This document shows positions 45,901 to 57,800 of a stretch of 64,000 nt of DNA, one piece after another; position 1 is the first letter of the stretch, and every line of letters begins with the position of its first letter. The DNA comes from Buddleja alternifolia (lineage: Eukaryota > Streptophyta > Magnoliopsida > Lamiales > Scrophulariaceae). The stretch covers positions 7,823,146 to 7,887,145 of the forward strand of contig CM033406.1 in NCBI GenBank assembly GCA_019426215.1. The letters run 5' to 3'. The notes below the pieces were generated by a model. It was given only the letters and a program-made list of their open reading frames with translations. It searched no databases and had not been told where the DNA came from. Both the position numbers and the translations under genes were made by a program.

Positions 45901-46910
45901 CTCCTGTTGAAGAGTGGTTTGGTAGAGAATTGATAGTTTCGTTTCAAGCTTCTGGAGGGAGCGTTTGAATTGATGAGCTTGAGCTCTTTGAATTCCTGTA
46001 ATCCGAGCTATGAGCTCTCTTTTTTTCCTAAAGACGTTCCCAAAGGAATTCTTGTTCCACTGTTGCATGGCTAGCGTGAGGTGGTGAAGACGGGCAGAAA
46101 TATCCAACTGAGTGGCCGAGTTCCAATTTTGCATGATAAATTGTTTAAAATCTGGTCTAGTGAACCAAGCACTTTGCATGCGAAATGGCTTGTTCAAGCC
46201 ACTAGTCGTTTGGTACCCCAAGATAGAAAGTTTAATAGGGGAATGGTCAGAACCGATACGCGGAAGATGAGTAATCGTTGCCGAAGGGTGATTAGTCATC
46301 CAATCCGAGTTGCAAAGAATTCTATCAAGCCTCTCTTGAAGTGTGGACGAGCCCCCTTTCGCCCAAGTGAATCTAGACCCCGAATACGCCATATCAATAA
46401 GCTCACAGTCGTTAACACATTTGATGAAAGAACGCCCCCTACTAGGATCATAGGTGGCTCCGCCCGATTTCTCGCTTTCCTTAATAATGACATTCATGTC
46501 TCCGCCAAGGAGCCAAGGACCACGGATATGAGTAGCTAACTCGGAGATGTACTCCCACAAATAATCACGAACATCCGCCTTAGGACTAGTATAAAACGCC
46601 GAAAGGGCCAATCCAGCTTACTCGGTGCATGGACTATGGCTGAAACACATTGGTCATTGGCCGCAAAAAAATTTAATTGAACCGAGTTCGAGTCCCAGAA
46701 AACCCATATACCACCAGAGAAGCCCCTCGCATCCACAAGTTCAACCTTATCAAAGTGGTTGTGATTAATTATGTCCTCTGCGCGATCTCTTTTGGCTCGA
46801 GTTTCCATGAGAACAAGGATACTGGGGTTATGGTTACGCAAAAGATCTTGAAGAATGTTCAAGAATGTCGGGCTACCTGCTCCCCTGCAATTCCAAAAAA
46901 TGCAAATCAT
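42933..46910 (-). pseudogene. LINE-5 ORF2 (endonuclease, RT, zf-RVT, RNase H)
   Basis: The start MICIFWNCRGAGSPTF is the canonical endonuclease opening. LVLMETRAKRDR holds the catalytic Glu. A frameshift near 46600 moves the frame to 45385-46611, with LLGGDMNVIIKESEKSGG and RIGSDHSPIKLSILG (Asp-His intact). Reverse transcriptase spans the end of that ORF (KAPGPDGLQPLFYQKCWDIV) and 44878-45375 (KIITKTMTNRLRPIM, SSFIKGRQTI, ILKIDFEKAYDRVNW, GLRQGDPLSPYLFVFC). The catalytic HLMFADDLLIFGEED is in 44696-44914 after another break. The frame 42933-44540 then runs unbroken for 535 codons through the thumb, zf-RVT (CKICGHNNETNIHVVRDC) and RNase H (VKLNVDAAQ, HAELRAMQKGLEEA, LETDSWNAI, REANRVAD). About four frameshifts inactivate it. 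Confidence 0.9.
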
Positions 46911-46964
46911 TATGTACGATATAGGGAAAAAAAACTTGGAACGAAAACATCGTACCTCGGGGGG

Positions 46965-48888
46965 TCAATGACCCCCACTAGTCTCATTGGCGCCTGTCGA
47001 TACCCCGGTGGTGGTATCGTCTACATCACTATGTAATTCCTTGAGCACGTCATCAAATTGCTCTTCGTGGTGGTGGTCGGGAATTCCAGAATCTGAGTAC
47101 TCTGGAGGTTCTGCTTCTTGAGTGTTCTGACCATCCCCCGGATCATACACACTATTATGCTGAGGACTTTTAGCTTTCAATAATGGGCTAAAATTATGTG
47201 AACTTGTAGGGAGTAGAGTTTGTCCAAACACTAAGGTTGGATGAAGAGGATCAACTGGAGGATTGTGGTTGGTGGGCTTAATAATATTTGTGGTTTTAAT
47301 TGTGGTCCTGATGGGCTTGTGGCCCTTTTTCATAGGCTTAGATAATATTTTGGTGCCTGGGCTCACTTTAGGCTTTGACTGGTGATTCCCTTTGATTGGG
47401 CCGCTCTCTGCTGCTGGGCTTGGTCTAATAGAGCTTTCAATGATGTTGAAGCAATCACTGAAAGGAATCTGAGGAAGATTGGATCGGCCCACCTGGAGCC
47501 TCCTATTTGGGCTCTTTCTATTTATGATATTCTCTTGGGGCCACTGTTCAACTTGGGCCACTTTAGATGGGCCAATGCCATTTGATTTTTCTAAGTGTAA
47601 ATCCACAATTATTGCTGGGCTGGGATTGTCCAGGTCCTCTTCCTCTAAATTGTTTAAAATATCGAATCTAGACCCAAATTTTTCTTTGCCTTTCTTGCTT
47701 GACCCCTCGTCCGAGCCCACCTCAAATGAATGTTGAATTGGACCATTAGTGTTTCCTCTATTTTTCACCACAAATTTTGTGCTACCTCCCATTTTTGAAG
47801 ATTTTTCTTCCCTAATTTTAGAGCCTTGCATATCCTGCATATTCTCCTTACCTAAGTTGGGTTGGTTTCCATTTTTACTCTCCTTTCCATTTCCATACAC
47901 AGTTGGCCTCATCCGGGCTCGAGCTTGAGCTATCATCCACGGGCGGTACCCGTCCGGTTCAGGGTTAAGCTGGTCCGATGAGTTCTCCGATGTGTGCTGC
48001 TCCGACGAGAGTTTTCCTTCCTCGGCGTCCTTGTCCTTCGATACGGATTGGGTGCTTGCCCCACACGTTTCTTTATGGTGTCCATACGAACCGCATGAGA
48101 AGCATATTAAGTGTAGTCCTTCATATTCAATTGTTTGTGGTTTATCATTGAGAAACATATATGGGACTAAAGGTTTGGATAGGCTTAGTTCGATGCAAAC
48201 CCTGGCATATCGTCCTCGAAGGGATTCTTGTGTGTGTTTATCCACTTTCATGACTTTCCCGACGACACTTCCCATTCCCGAAAGAATCTCGTGATCAAAG
48301 AGTTCCAAAGGAATTTCTGGAAACCTTATCCAGGCTAGGGTGGAGTTAATTGTAGCTGTTGATGCCCGGAACTCGGGACGGCATTTCTGGACTGTGAGGT
48401 AGTGGCCTAGTATGATCCACGGGCCCCCACCAAGGACATAATCATAATCTTCCTTGTTGTAGAACCTGACCATGAAGTACCCATGACCCAAGTCCACCGG
48501 AGCCATATCGTAAGAGAGTTTTGAGCTTGTTCTGAAGTGTGGTATATCCTATGTTCCGTCCCAGAGTCTTGATTATTAGCGCACGCCGATAGGGTATGGC
48601 AAGCCGTCGCATATGTTCGTCTGAGATAGTGTACCGAGGGATAGTATTCTTGGTGTCCCCAAAGGTTTTAGGATCAACCGTAGTCTTTTTGTTCTTGCTT
48701 GACCATTCATCTAGATCATCCTTCTCACCTTCGCCCGTATAGAATTGACGTTGAACAGTGGGTGCATTCCACGTACGAAATAGGTTCCCTGATTTCCAGA
48801 TGTCATTTTGGTTAGAATCCTTGTTTTTTTCTCCACCATCTGTCTCCATGTATGTGTAGTCTTCATCTGCTAGAGACTGAATTTTCAT
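46965..48888 (-). pseudogene. LINE-5 ORF1 (DUF4283 and CCHC knuckle)
   Basis: The N-terminal part (48442-48888) has an acidic segment with FYTGEGEKDDLDEWSS and then RRALIIKTLGRNIGYTTLQN, the first half of the DUF4283 fold. A single frameshift near 48470-48500 separates it from a 513-codon open frame, which continues with GHGYFMVRFYNKEDYDYVL, GGGPWIILGHYLTVQKCRPE, WIRFPEIPLELFDHE, RGRYARVCIELSLSKP and the zinc knuckle CFSCGSYGHHKETC. A long low-complexity Asn/Pro/Ser/Lys-rich tail follows. The stop at 46965 is 54 bases ahead of the ORF2 ATG, unlike the ATGA overlap of LINE-1/2. Confidence 0.87.
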
Positions 48889-48993
48889 CCATCACAGTAG
48901 ACATACAAAAGGGGGGAAGGCCCGATTAAGCGAGAGAAGGCCCGAGAAAAAAATAAAATCACCTTTAATTTTTGTGCCTATAAAATATCTTAA

Positions 48994-49241
48994 CTAAGTA
49001 AGCAACAGACTAATAAAATCGAGCACAATTTAGAATGCCCAAAGCTATATAAAATAAAAGTACATAAGTCAGTCTTAGTAGTGATTTGTATATTTTTAAA
49101 ATATGACATTATAATATGTGTCAACATAAGATACAATATCTTCATTTTCACTTGTGCTTCATAAAATTGATTATCTTAAGGGAAAAAATCGCACCTAAAA
49201 TGTGCAAAAAAATTAAATATTAAAATATTAACATTTTGGCC
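48994..49241. other. AT-rich spacer downstream of LINE-5
   Basis: No gene is visible. The DNA is AT-rich, with phrases such as TGGCTTTGTCCCTGACGG just beyond its right edge that recall old transposon remnants. It separates the transposon nest from the host gene. Confidence 0.6.
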
Positions 49242-49527
49242 TAGCCCCCAATCAAAATCCTGGCTTTGTCCCTGACGGCAAGGAAGTACAAATCCTAGGT
49301 GAATATCACCCCATGGACGGGCGCAAGACAAGTTAGGTGACGGGTGCCTTAGGCATGGACAAGACAAGTTAGGTGCAAATGCAAGATAGCCCCCAATCAA
49401 AATCCTGGCTTTGTCCCTGACGGCAAGTACAAATCCTAGGTGAATATCACCCCATGGACGGGCGCAAGACAAGTTAGGTGACGGGTGCCTTAGGCGTGGA
49501 CAAGACAAGTTAGGTGCAAATGCAAGA
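49242..49527. repeat. Tandem duplication, about 145 bp per unit
   Basis: The copies start at 49242 and 49387, each with TAGCCCCCAATCAAAATCCT. They are almost identical. The second copy lacks four bases (GGAA within GGCAAGGAAGTAC) and has GGCGTGG where the first has GGCATGG. Inside each unit GACAAGTTAGGTG occurs twice. The ORF at 49176-49544 on the minus strand only reflects this duplication. Confidence 0.93.
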
Positions 49528-49533
49528 AGTGAG

Positions 49534-49908
49534 GTGTTGTGCACCAGGCAAGCTCTTAAAAAGCTTAATGGCGAACCACGATGGCTTATAATTGGATCCT
49601 CTTTTCACCATTTTGGGATTGTCAAGTCCCCTGCACCATTTTGTATGTTTGATTTAAAAGGCCAAGATCAGCCCTTTTTTCTGGATGATCAAAATGCTTA
49701 CGACAAATGTTTAGAGAAAGAACAAGGTCTCTATATTGTTCTAAACAAATATTTACACCTGACAAAATTGTTGCTCGTTATATTTAAATGTGGCAGTCTC
49801 ACTCGTATAACAAGATACCCATATGTATTTTTTAAGAACAATAAACCTACTTACAAAACGACGTACATAGCTCAAGATATTTTAATAAGGCTAGGGTACA
49901 TCTGGTGA
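49534..49908 (+). CDS. Unassigned 124-codon ORF near the host gene 3' end
   Basis: The predicted peptide opens MLCTRQALKKLNGEPRWLII and ends DILIRLGYIW. I recognise no domain. It starts inside the duplicated region's edge and ends 52 bases from the stop codon of the convergent SCD2-like gene, so it lies antisense to that gene's probable 3' UTR. Its hydrophobic, AT-codon-rich composition is what random AT-rich plant DNA would give. I regard it as most likely non-coding. Confidence 0.12.
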   Translation: MLCTRQALKKLNGEPRWLIIGSSFHHFGIVKSPAPFCMFDLKGQDQPFFLDDQNAYDKCLEKEQGLYIVLNKYLHLTKLLLVIFKCGSLTRITRYPYVFFKNNKPTYKTTYIAQDILIRLGYIW

Positions 49909-49960
49909 ATAATAATATGCGTGTAAATAGCAAGACATAGATTCAATCTTGAGTGGAGAA

Positions 49961-52900
49961 TTAACGAGTAGAATTCTTAGCCTGTACAGCAGAACTTTGT
50001 CCATTAAGAAGGGCAGCGCCTTGTTCAATTTCTTTGCGTGATGCTTCCCAAAGTCGCCGCTCGATTCCCAATTTCCGCAGCTCCATCAAACCTTGCTCAA
50101 CTGTTGTACAAAACAACATTCAATTTTAGTGTCAATTTTGCAGAATATCCATCGAACTTTCAATCGGCACCCAAAATTTCCCAAAATTTAAAAATAATAT
50201 AAAATTATTTAGCTCAATATCCACCGAAATTTTGATTGAAACCCAAAATTTCCCGAAATTTAAGAGTAATACTAAATTATTAATATTTGATTTAAGTATT
50301 TTATGTTTAATTATTTTATAATATGTAATTGGCATGATATTTTCTGTTTTATGATCATTCGATGACCATCAGAACCTTCGAACTCACCAGCCACTTTGGT
50401 GGAAGATTAATCTTTTAAACAGAAGCTAAAATATATGGCTATGCAAGAGTACATATCGAAAATAGGTTCAAAAGGATCAATCTTCAAGTTATAGTAGATT
50501 AGGATGCAACCAGAAAACCATATCTTTCTCAAAATATTAGAACTTACCATCGACAGCATCATGCGAAGTAGGTGATTGCCCGCTGCGGTCGATCCAAAAT
50601 TTCAATCTCTTATTGGCTATTTCCTCCTCTATACCATAAGCTTTAGCTCTTCTCCAATAAAACGTAAGCCATGCCTAAGTTATGTGAGTGTAGTAATTAG
50701 ACACCACAAACTGGAATTTGATCAGCACAAGGATATAATATATACACAAGAAAAAATACACCGGTAAGTTTTGTACTACTACATATTGGGCTGAACATTG
50801 CTTACGTCATCCTCACTTTTCAGAAACCAGAACCTTATGGGTCTATTGTTTTATTGACAATGTCTAGAATGAAATGGTGATGAATGTGGCAATAAATGTT
50901 AGTATTTTGATTTTCCTTATTTGATCATCATTTGAAGTGGAGTCATAATCAATGTAATTCTAAAAGGATGTATTTATAAATTAACATTTTTTAATAACAT
51001 GAATGGAGAGGAACTTTATAAAAATGCGCCAAATAGATCATAACAGGACTTCAATTACAAGGAACTGGGGCAGAATAATAAACCTCCTTGAAGAGGACAT
51101 CCTCAGATTCCTCCGGGCTGAGTTCTGGAAAACAAATAGAAACATAGAAAAAGTGTTAACCATTATGCTTCTCTAAACACCAAGATGTTCCATTGACCAT
51201 CACAAGATGAATAGAAGGAACAGCATTGACCATCTCAGGATAAATAAAAGGAACAGTTTTTTGTTAAAATTGAGAAGCAATTTACAAGATTTAAAAAAAA
51301 AAAAAAGAGGAATAGAAGAAGAAGAAGAAAGAAAAAAGAAAGAAAAGGAAGATGATAGATTTGTTTGTAATGTTTTTGAAAGATAAAAAGAAAAGACCTG
51401 CAAGCATGAGAAAATCCAAATAGGTTTTATCCAAAGCAGAAGGGGCTAGTTTACTTGCACTACTATTGAGTATCTTTCTGAGGAAAACTGGCGAGAAAGA
51501 ATCATAATTAATTAAGTTTAGATCCACTAGCAAATGCAAAATCGCATGTGAGAAAATATATAGCTGTTAACTATCTGAAACAGAGGAACAATGAAAATTG
51601 AATGTCCAATTTAAGTAAAAACTAACTAGAAAATTCCTCACCCCATAATAAACACTAAACAGAAAATGATTGAACGTAATAGTCTCTGATTTGTAACTTG
51701 CAGAAATTCTCATGCAATTTAAGCTCGAAGAAAATGCAGAATAAGATATCAAAGGGACTTACCAAATGCTTCCATATACTTCGTATCAGTTGGTGACTTG
51801 AAATCTGGCAAAATACACAGAAATCGAAACAAAATTGAAATTTTAATGTACTTGCCTTATTATATATGCTGTCTCGCTTACATAAGAGTCCAAGTACAAG
51901 GAGAAAAAATCATGCTTGACAAGCTTAAGGGAGCAACAGCAAAAAATAGAACAACTTATAGTCTGGTTACATTAAGACATCACCAGGAAAAAAACAATAC
52001 TTCCACGGTTGGATACTTCCCCTAGCATTTAGTATGTTAAAGACAAGCCCCATTTGGGAGTTTCATATGTGAAATCAAACCATATATAATTTTTCAGAAG
52101 ACCAAATATTTATAGAACAAAGATCCCAAGGAAGCAATTGGCTTGAATACCAAATATTGAGTTTGAACATTGAACAGGCAGTTATATGAGAAAGACACAT
52201 ATTTTGACTTCCAATAATCTATGAAACAATCAGGTTCATCGATTTAATTGGAATCTGCAAAAGTATCAGAAAAATTAAGCATTTAAACAATAGAAAATCT
52301 ACGCTACCAGGAGAATAGGGCACTGGGAGTTTAGTCCGTATTCAGCAAACAAATTGCTGACTGAAATGGACATCTATCATTCTAATAATTTATGGTTGAA
52401 AGATATTAAGAACAGACCTGGCATTGACGTTCTAGCTGAATTATGACGTCTTTGCTGAGCAAATGCAAGAACAATAGATTCTTCCACCTAACAAATAACC
52501 AAAAAAAAAAAACAACTGAATTCATTCTTCTAAAGTTAGATCTGAATAGGAACATGCCACTGAAAGAAGCCTCATTCCGAACTTAAGCATGATGTACATT
52601 TGAAAGAAAAGGAAGAATACTCTTTTAAGTAACTTATTCAATAAATCATAATAAATTTATAAGAAATCAACAAGGCTGGAGTAAGCATAAATATAGAAAG
52701 TGTAGCAGACATAAAATTCCCAAGGGAGAACCTTCAAGGAAGCAAGTTCTTTTAAACCCAGTTCGACGGTTAGCATGCTCTCAATGTTTCCTTCTCCAGT
52801 TAGATCATTAAAGTCCTCAACAATTTTGCCTCTTTCTTTGTTGTTATCACCTGCACAATGTCATAGAGGAAGGCCATTGCTAGAATTCAAATGTACAAGG

Positions 52901-54766
52901 TAAAGCATGATAAATTAGAATCATTTCCTTGAGATGTCAGAATTGGCATCAGCAACTGACCTTTCTCCCAGCGTTCTTCCTTTGCCTTTTGTCCAGAAGA
53001 CAGAACAACTTCAAAAGGAAGAGGTGCCAAAGACGACCAATATTCATGCTTTGACACAGCAATATCAGCACAGATGCCTGAACGGACCAAACAGAAGTTG
53101 TGATACAGAACAAAGACGGTGAAATAAATCATAATATAGAGGTTTAGCTTTAATCATTTACAAATAAATTAAACAGATATAACAGCACTAAAAGAAAACC
53201 CTAAGATCATTATATAAGTAGAGTACAGCCCATCCTATATAATACTTTGTGATTTTCTGGATTGAGGGCCTTCATTTAATTGGCACCAAATTTTGGGTGG
53301 GAGTTGAAAAGGTAACTCTACTTTTTACCCTCAAAGTATTACGCAATGAAGTAGTTCATCCTATCACATGCTTCAAAGAATGGCTTCTTTTGGAAAGAGG
53401 GTATCTGTTAGTAGGGGTGTTCATCAAAATCGTTAAACTGCCCCAACCCAAACAGCACTGCAATTGGCGGGTTCAAGGTTGGATGGGTTGATCTTAGATT
53501 AAATGAGAAAAACCGTAATTTTGCAATCAGGTTTGAATTTATATTTATATGGACCACATAAACCGCACACAACTGCAAGTAATAGTAATAGTAATAATAA
53601 TACAACAACAACAACAATAATAATGAGTCATGATACCAATGATTGAGGTTACACACGAAAAGTATTTATTTCTCTTCTTATTGTTTTTAAATTCTTTTTT
53701 AGTTTGTTATAATATAATTCTTTTATTGTAGGTATGGAGTTTTTAAGGTTGTATCTAATCTTTCATGAATTTATTGGATGAAGTATTGATATGATCCAAA
53801 TCCAAAATTAGAAATTGATTCAAAAGGTAGACTCCAAAGTCACAAACAATAAGTTAGAGAGAGAATTAAGAGAAGATTGGTAATTGCCAAACAAAACCAA
53901 AAGTTGATTTCATTCCTTTGCTTTCTTCAATTTATATAATGGCATGGAGAGCATGTGCAGCGTGCACGAATAGTTAAACGAAAAAGACAAAACCCTAGCT
54001 AATTGCATGCTGAACTAACAAAACTAACTTGCAATTAAATCTAATTAATTCTACCCTAACCCTAATTGAAAAAGTAACATTACTTAAAGAAGCGCTATTC
54101 TCTTTTTTGTGTTCTTTCCTCGTCCTTTTCCTTTTTTTGTAGTTTCGAAATAAACTAATTAAAAATAAAAGAAAGTTCTTTCCCCGTCTTTTCGTCTCTT
54201 TTCTTCTTTGCTAGAGAGAGAATTAAGAGAAGATTGGTAATTGCCAAACAAAACCAAAAGTTGATTTCATTCCTTTGCTTTCTTCAATTTATATAATGGC
54301 ATGGAGAGCATGTGCAGCGTGCACGAATAGTTAAACGAAAAAGACAAAACCCTAGCTAAATGCATGCTGAACTAACAAAACTAACTTGCAATTAAATCTA
54401 ATTAATTCTACCCTAACCCTAATTGAAAAAGTAACATTACTTAAAGAAGCGCTATTCTATTTTTTGTGGTCTTTCCCCGTCCTTTTCCTTTTTTTGTAGT
54501 TTCGAAATAAACTAATTAAAAATAAAAGAAAGTTCTTTCCCCGTCTTTTCATCTCTTTTCTTCTTTGCTCTTGACGATTTCTCTTTTCTTTTAGCACTTT
54601 TATGACCGTTGAAAAAGATCATGTCATGTTTCTGTAACACTTTCAAACTTGTAATTGGGAATCCTGGATAGTTATGATATACAATTTTGATTCACTTATT
54701 GGTGATTTTTGCAGTGCTTGCAAAGCACATAGGAGATAACTAAATTCCGGCTTCAATTTCTCACAA

Positions 54767-54803
<37 letters not shown>

Positions 54804-57800
54804 TTCTCCTCTCTTATTTAACTTTAAAACATATCTTTATCACTATTTATTTATATGCTTATCCAAATTTAACGTTTCTCTTTGATAGTGTGGAAACTGA
54901 AGGGTTATTTGAGGAATATGCCTAGAAGGAAAAGGCTCAAAGAAATAAAGAAACTTTTGTTTAAAAAGTTTCTTTAACAGAATATATGTTACAAGACACA
55001 TTATGCCGAGTGACGAGGAGGAAGAAGTTGAACATGTCCAAGGGCGAAAGCCGTTGTTGGTTTATAGGCGCAGAAAGAAGACGCGGGAAGAGGAGAATTA
55101 GAAGGAAGATGCGTTGGATTACTGTTTATTTATTATTGTTGATTTTATTATTATGCAAGTTTATTTTATTATTGTTATTTCCTAGTTTATAGTAGTTTCC
55201 TTTTGAGAATAGGAGTCCTTCGAGGATGGAAAGACGTGAGTAGTATTAGTAGGGTTTTAATCATTGTTTTGGACTATCGTTTTTATTATTGAAATAAGAA
55301 GCTTGGAGCTGGCAAGTAGTTCTGGGAATTACTTGAGTGTGTGATAATTTTTATCTTCCATCAATTTGGCCCGGCCTGACAAATTCGTTTTTCCCCGTGA
55401 ATATGACGAACACACGATCTACTTCGCATCAGAGAATGGATAAGATCGAGAACGATCAGTTATTGGAAATTATGGCTGCCATTACTCTCATGAATGAAAC
55501 GATGAAGGCCGGAAATTCACCGGCCCAGCCTCCATTCGATTCCAAGCGTCGGGCGGATAGACTGAGGGCGACAGCGCCGCGCCATGGGTGGTTACCGCGC
55601 CACCCAGCTCGGCACTCTCAGTCTTGTTGCTGACTTTTGATGGATCGGATCCCTTGGGTTGGTTAGCTCGCGCTAATCAACAATTTGAAATCAATAGAAC
55701 GCCCCCCGGAACAAAAGGTTAAATCAGCTATGGTTGCTACGGAAGGGGCGGCGTTGCAATGGCTGACATGGCTACGTCAGCGTAAACCTGAGTTCGGGTG
55801 GAGTGAATTTTCGCAGGCTCTGATGATCAGGTTCGATACTCGTTATAAGGGAAGTCTGTATGAACGACTATCGGGCGTCAGACAGATTGGCTCAGTAGAT
55901 GATTATGTGAACTTATTCGTCCAATTAGCGAATCAGGTACCCGGGTTGAGCGACGCGCATTATTTGGGATACTTCATGCACAAACTATTCGACAACAACC
56001 GAACAAAGCTGCGGATGTTTCGCCCCGCTGATTTGGATACTGCCATGGAATTGGCCCGGGATATCAAGGAAGACCTTGTATTAAATTCAAGTAATCGCAC
56101 GGGTCGTTCATTCCAAACAGGTCCTCCACGCGCAATTTCGTACCCTCGGCAGTCGGCGTCGACTTCCTCTAGCACGGCACTAGTCGTCTTCGGGGGCGCC
56201 TCAAGGCCTCCGAATCGCACACCATCTAACCAAACGTTGGGGCCAGGACAATTCACCACGAGGACTCCTTTTCGTCGGTTAACACCACAGGAGTTCGCCG
56301 ATCTCCACGCCAAAAGGCTTTGCTTCAGCTGCAAGCAACCATTCACGTCGCTGCATGTGTGCCCGTTCAAACAAATTCAAGTGATGATGGTCGATGAGGA
56401 GGAAGAGGAAGGATGATGAGGAATTGCCCGGAGAAACCGAAGTGAATAACGCGGGAGATGCGGCATTACCCCTCTACTCAATGGCGGGAATTTTGAGACC
56501 CCAAACGATGCAACTCCGAGGTGTGATTGAGGGGCACGCGGTCACGGTATTGTTGATAGTGGAGCGAGCCATGATTTCGTTTCCAACTCGTTGATTACTA
56601 AAATTAAAACCAAATCGCACGGGTAAGTTCGGGGTGCAAGTCGGAGATGGGCGTAGATTGGAATCCGAGGGGGTATGTCGCGATATGACCACACACTTCG
56701 AGCCGTTTACTGCAAGGGCGGATTGCTACGTGTTTCCCTTGGGAGGCGTGGACATTATTCTGAGAATCACGTGTTAGCTACACTAGGCATGGTACAAGTG
56801 GTTTGGAAAGCTACGACCGGGGGGGTAGACTGGTGACATTGAAGGGGGACCCTTCATTAGAGCATACGCAGGTGGGCCCTATCTCTCTTTCGGACCCAAA
56901 AAGGGGAGTTTTGGGCAGACCTAACGAGCAAGGTAACAACAATCGACATGGTGGTATTGGATCGGGTACTAGAGGGATATGGCGAGGTGTTCGAGGAGCC
57001 TAACTCGTTACCACCTCGGCGACTCACGGATCACATGATTGAGCTCCAACTAGGTTTCGGGCCAGTATCTGTTCGGCCCTATAGTTACGGGCATGCACAA
57101 AAAGACGAAATTGAAAGGTTGGTGGTAGACATGTTGGTGGGGATCATTCAACCGAGTTTGAGCCCGTTTTCTAGTCCAGTCCTCCTAGTAAAAAAGAAAG
57201 ATGAAAGTTTGTGGTTTTGCGTGGATTATAGAGAATTGAATAAAGTAACGGTGTCTGACAAGCACCTGATTCCCGTAATTCAGAATATGTTGGACAAGCT
57301 CGCCGGTTCAGTCATATTTTCGAAGATTGATCTTTGCTCGGGTTATCACCAAATTCGAGTAGTTACGAAGGATGTTCATAAAACTGCTTTTCGAACACAT
57401 AGTGGCCATTATGAGCTCTTGGTGATGCCCTTCGGATTGACAAATGCGCTAGCTACTTTTCAATCCATGATGAACGACCTATTTCGACCTCTACTGCGTA
57501 AGTTCGTGTTGGTAGTTTTTAATGATATCCCCATTTCATAGTAAAAAATTGCATGATCACTTACATCATTTAAAGTGTGTGCTAACGGTTTTGAAAGATA
57601 ACCACTTTTTGGCTAATAAGAAAAAATGTGCATTTGGGTGTTCCCGAGTGGAGTATCTCGGTCATATTATTTTGGCTAATGGGGTTGCTATGGATCCCGA
57701 TAAAGTGAGCTCGATTGTGGGGTGGCCTATTACAAAGTCGATTCAAGAGGTTCACGGTTTTCTCGGATTGACGGACTATTATCGAAGGTTTGTGAAAAAT

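Larger units (their letters stand above)
42766..48978 (-). mobile_element. LINE-5: full-length L1-type LINE with RNase H
   Basis: The target duplication TATAAAATATCTTAA, 15 bp and perfect, lies at 42751-42765 and 48979-48993. The body is about 6.21 kb, with the poly-A tail at the low-coordinate end (T run near 42768-42777) and a short 5' UTR at the high-coordinate end. ORF1 and ORF2 are both nearly complete, with few frameshifts, making it the best-preserved RNase H-bearing LINE in the window. It is the same lineage as LINE-4. Confidence 0.95.

Noticed and set aside
49534..49908. Plus-strand ORF of 124 codons as a real gene
   Set aside because: No recognisable domain and no splice or promoter context; it is antisense to the probable 3' UTR of the host gene. 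It is kept in the list only at very low confidence.
54050..54066. Telomere-like CCCTAACCCTAA text
   Set aside because: Fewer than three units are present, and the same text recurs at 54411 only because of the 357-bp duplication.
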